Shown here: positions 6,271 through 7,841 of the stretch, one piece after another
How the letters are laid out: each line of letters opens with the position of its first letter
How positions within the stretch are numbered: the first letter of the stretch is position 1
NCBI GenBank assembly: GCA_903912435.1
Contig: CAIWHI010000208.1
Span: 1 to 7,841, forward strand
DNA: 7,841 bases
Source: an uncultured Bacteroidota bacterium
GTDB lineage: Bacteria > Bacteroidota > Bacteroidia > Chitinophagales > Chitinophagaceae
Direction: 5' to 3'
Position numbers and translations under genes: made by a program
Notes under the pieces: generated by a model
Seen by the model: the letters and a program-made list of their open reading frames with translations, nothing else
The model's database searches: none
What the model was told of the DNA's origin: nothing

Positions 6271-6700
6271 TAATCTGGTGATATATTTTGTGGCTGCTTC
6301 ACCCGCGGAAGGGCGGGTTCGCAGTGATTTGAGGAGGAGTGTGTTGTTGGCCTATTATATTTGTGATGTATTTTGAGGCTGCTTCACCCGCGGAAGGGCG
6401 GGTTCGCAGTGACGCGCGTGGGAGAGTGTGTTGTTAGCTTATCATATTGGTGACATATTCTGAGGCTGCTTCACCCGCAGAAGGGCGGGTTCACAGTGAC
6501 GCGCGTGTGTATGTTGTTAACTTATCATATTGGTGACATATTTTGAGGCTACTTCACTAGTGGAAAAGCGGGTTCGCAGTGAACCGAGAGGGGTGTTGGT
6601 GGGTATCATATTTGTGACATATTTTGAGGCTGCTTCACCCGCAGAAAAAGCGGGTTCGCAGTGACGCGCGGGGGGAAATGTATGTTGTTTGCTGTATCTT
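6271..6700 (+). repeat. Tandem array of five REP-like palindromic units
   Basis: Five similar units follow one another, with GGCTGCTTC (or variant) at 6292, 6377, 6464, 6547 and 6628, giving periods of 85, 87, 83 and 81 bp. Each unit has a linker like TGTTGTT..TTATCATATT, a conserved GTGACATATTTTGAG, then an imperfect hairpin and CAGTGACGCGCG. In unit 1 the hairpin is CTGC (6294-6297), ACCCGC (6301-6306), loop GGAAGG, GCGGGT (6313-6318), GCAG (6321-6324). Unit 5 keeps the stem but has loop AGAAAAA. Unit 3 has one outer-arm mismatch. Unit 4 has lost its left arm (TTCACTAGTGG). Linkers are also conserved, so the whole unit is repeated. The array fills the space between two convergent genes (stops at 6261 and 6714), so it may also serve as a bidirectional terminator. 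Confidence 0.9.
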
Positions 6701-6713
6701 ATTTCCATTCCTC

Positions 6714-7721
6714 CTACTTCAGCAAATAATAAATATTAGTTATCCATTTATTGCTATCTGGTTCCTGGGGTGGGCCGGAGATGTATTCTTCTATTACCAC
6801 ATCTTGTTTCAGGTGTTTGTCGGCGATGTATTTTGAGATGGCGGTATGAATCATTACTGATTTGGAATAGCCGCCTTTTTGTTGCGCCATTATAGATTTT
6901 GCCGGGGGGATGATGATGAAGGTGGCTTCTTTTAGCAGGAGGGTGGTGTCTGCTACCGGGTACACTGCGGCCATTTCGGTTTCTTTATTGGCAGTATCCC
7001 AGGTATAGAAGATGCCTGTTAATTTGCCATTTATTTTGTCTTTCAGGTCTTTTTCCATCCTGGGGCGTTTTTCATTGAAATACCTGAGGATGCCCGTCAT
7101 GGGTATGGTTTCTCTGAAACCCTGGAACATGTGGCCGGGATAATCCATTTCCACGATTTCGAATAATGGGGGAGGCGGGTTGTGAGCCTCTACAAAACTT
7201 TTGAGGTTGGTGAGTCCGGCCTCGAAATCACCGCCTATCATTTTATCTACATTTACAAATAATTGCAGTGCATTGAGGGGGTAGGGGGTGTGTTTAGTGA
7301 GTGTCCAGGTTACTTTTATCACCCCTTTAGCGACTTTATTGATGGTCATGGTTCCATTGGCATCAATACTGGCAGGTTTTGTGAGGCCCAGGTTATAGTT
7401 CAGTTCACTATCGTTGCCACTAAGGTTTTTCACTTCGCCCTCGCCTAGTTTGAATTCATCATCGGTCCAACGGTAGCTACTGCCGGGCTGGCCATCGGTA
7501 CCTGTGAAGCTTACATGCATAGATGTGTCTTTGCGGTGCCATGGGCTCCAGTTAGACCAGTTTTTGAACAGGATTACCTGTTCGGATACCGAGTCTTTGG
7601 CGGCGTTGATTAGAATGGTTCTTTTTACTGTTACATCAACTGGTTCTACCAATACCAGAATACCTACAAAGGCCACTAGGACAAGGATAAGTATTAAAAT
7701 AAATTGCAGGACTTTATTCAT
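6714..7721 (-). CDS. Membrane-anchored SRPBCC domain / GyrI-like effector-binding domain fusion protein
   Basis: The 335-residue protein starts with one strong hydrophobic helix (residues 5-25), an uncleaved anchor or signal. Residues 31-178 resemble the SRPBCC (polyketide cyclase/START-like) fold, with the typical early FKNWSNWSPWHR (52-63). Later comes a domain end like those that form the long helix (DFEAGLTNLKSFVEAHN, 165-181). A proline-rich hinge (182-185) leads to a GyrI-like/AraC effector-binding domain (about 187-335): MFQGFRETIPM (198-208), a FIIIPP strand (268-273), and the end IEEYISGPPQEPDSNKWITNIYYLLK, whose EPD..KW..IYY pattern is characteristic. Both domains form ligand-binding cavities in other proteins, so a small-molecule binding or sensing role at the membrane is likely, but no ligand can be named and no DNA-binding domain is present. 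The ATG at 7719-7721 gives the anchor a normal length. It is a single gene, convergent with the nuclease gene. Confidence 0.88.
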   Translation of the reverse strand: MNKVLQFILILILVLVAFVGILVLVEPVDVTVKRTILINAAKDSVSEQVILFKNWSNWSPWHRKDTSMHVSFTGTDGQPGSSYRWTDDEFKLGEGEVKNLSGNDSELNYNLGLTKPASIDANGTMTINKVAKGVIKVTWTLTKHTPYPLNALQLFVNVDKMIGGDFEAGLTNLKSFVEAHNPPPPLFEIVEMDYPGHMFQGFRETIPMTGILRYFNEKRPRMEKDLKDKINGKLTGIFYTWDTANKETEMAAVYPVADTTLLLKEATFIIIPPAKSIMAQQKGGYSKSVMIHTAISKYIADKHLKQDVVIEEYISGPPQEPDSNKWITNIYYLLK

Positions 7722-7778
7722 ACGAACAGATTTAGCCTAAAAATACACTTTTACAGTGAAAAAATTAATAGAGGTTTA

Positions 7779-7841
7779 ATGGACATTACTAAACTTATTC
7801 TAGAAAAAGACATCCCCCTACCCCTTTCGCAAACGCACTAG
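7779..7841 (+). CDS. Doubtful 20-codon ORF at the window end
   Basis: ATG at 7779 is preceded by GAGG at 7771-7774, one of the better Shine-Dalgarno-like sequences in the window. It opens a frame of 20 codons (MDITKLILEKDIPLPLSQTH) closed by TAG at the final bases. It could be a leader peptide, the damaged start of a gene lying further right, or chance. It is divergent from the SRPBCC gene, so the 120-base gap would contain both promoters. I cannot choose between these from the window. Confidence 0.2.
   Translation: MDITKLILEKDIPLPLSQTH

Noticed and set aside
6271..6700. CRISPR array
   Set aside because: Units are 81-87 bp, spacers are not unique because linkers are conserved too, and no cas gene is nearby.
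6517..6708. 63-codon minus-strand frame with internal repeats (ASKYVTNM twice)
   Set aside because: It is a read-through of REP-like units 4 and 5; the peptide repetition reflects the DNA repeat, and no start signal or protein family is evident.

Overview
The window looks like a chromosomal segment from a Bacteroidota bacterium, probably near the Chitinophagaceae/Sphingobacteriales. Four things point there: a secreted protein ending in a type IX secretion (Por/T9SS) C-terminal sorting domain, a TAnnTTTG-type promoter box upstream of it, mostly weak Shine-Dalgarno sequences, and a glycosyltransferase fusion of a kind I associate with this phylum. No rRNA, tRNA, CRISPR array or transposase was found.

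Layout. (1) 1-1049, minus strand: 5' part of an isocitrate dehydrogenase gene (TCA cycle) that leaves the window at its left edge. (2) 1050-1314: non-coding, with a 14-bp direct repeat close to the icd start and three inverted repeats behind the next gene. (3) 1315-3264, minus: a 649-residue membrane glycosyltransferase, with a GT2 domain joined to what looks like a degenerate polyprenyl-phosphate glycosylphosphotransferase. (4) 3265-3485: divergent intergenic region. (5) 3486-4073, plus: an acidic 195-residue protein of unknown function. (6) 4074-4503: non-coding, with two palindromic REP-like units 80 bp apart and a promoter. (7) 4504-5838, plus: a secreted six-blade NHL beta-propeller with a T9SS tail. 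(8) 5950-6261, plus: a small stand-alone GIY-YIG nuclease. (9) 6262-6713: a tandem array of five 81-87 bp palindromic units of the same family as (6), in the opposite orientation, lying between convergent genes. (10) 6714-7721, minus: a membrane-anchored SRPBCC plus GyrI-like effector-binding fusion protein. (11) 7722-7841: short tail with a 20-codon ORF of doubtful meaning.

The genes do not form an obvious single pathway. The most interesting structure is the block from about 4150 to 6700. It holds two REP-like loci in inverted orientation around an AT-rich pair of genes (NHL/T9SS protein and GIY-YIG nuclease). The hairpin stems of the two loci differ by paired, compensatory changes, so the fold rather than the exact sequence seems to be conserved. 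A GIY-YIG nuclease linked to such repeats is a plausible but unproven analogue of the REP/RAYT partnership.
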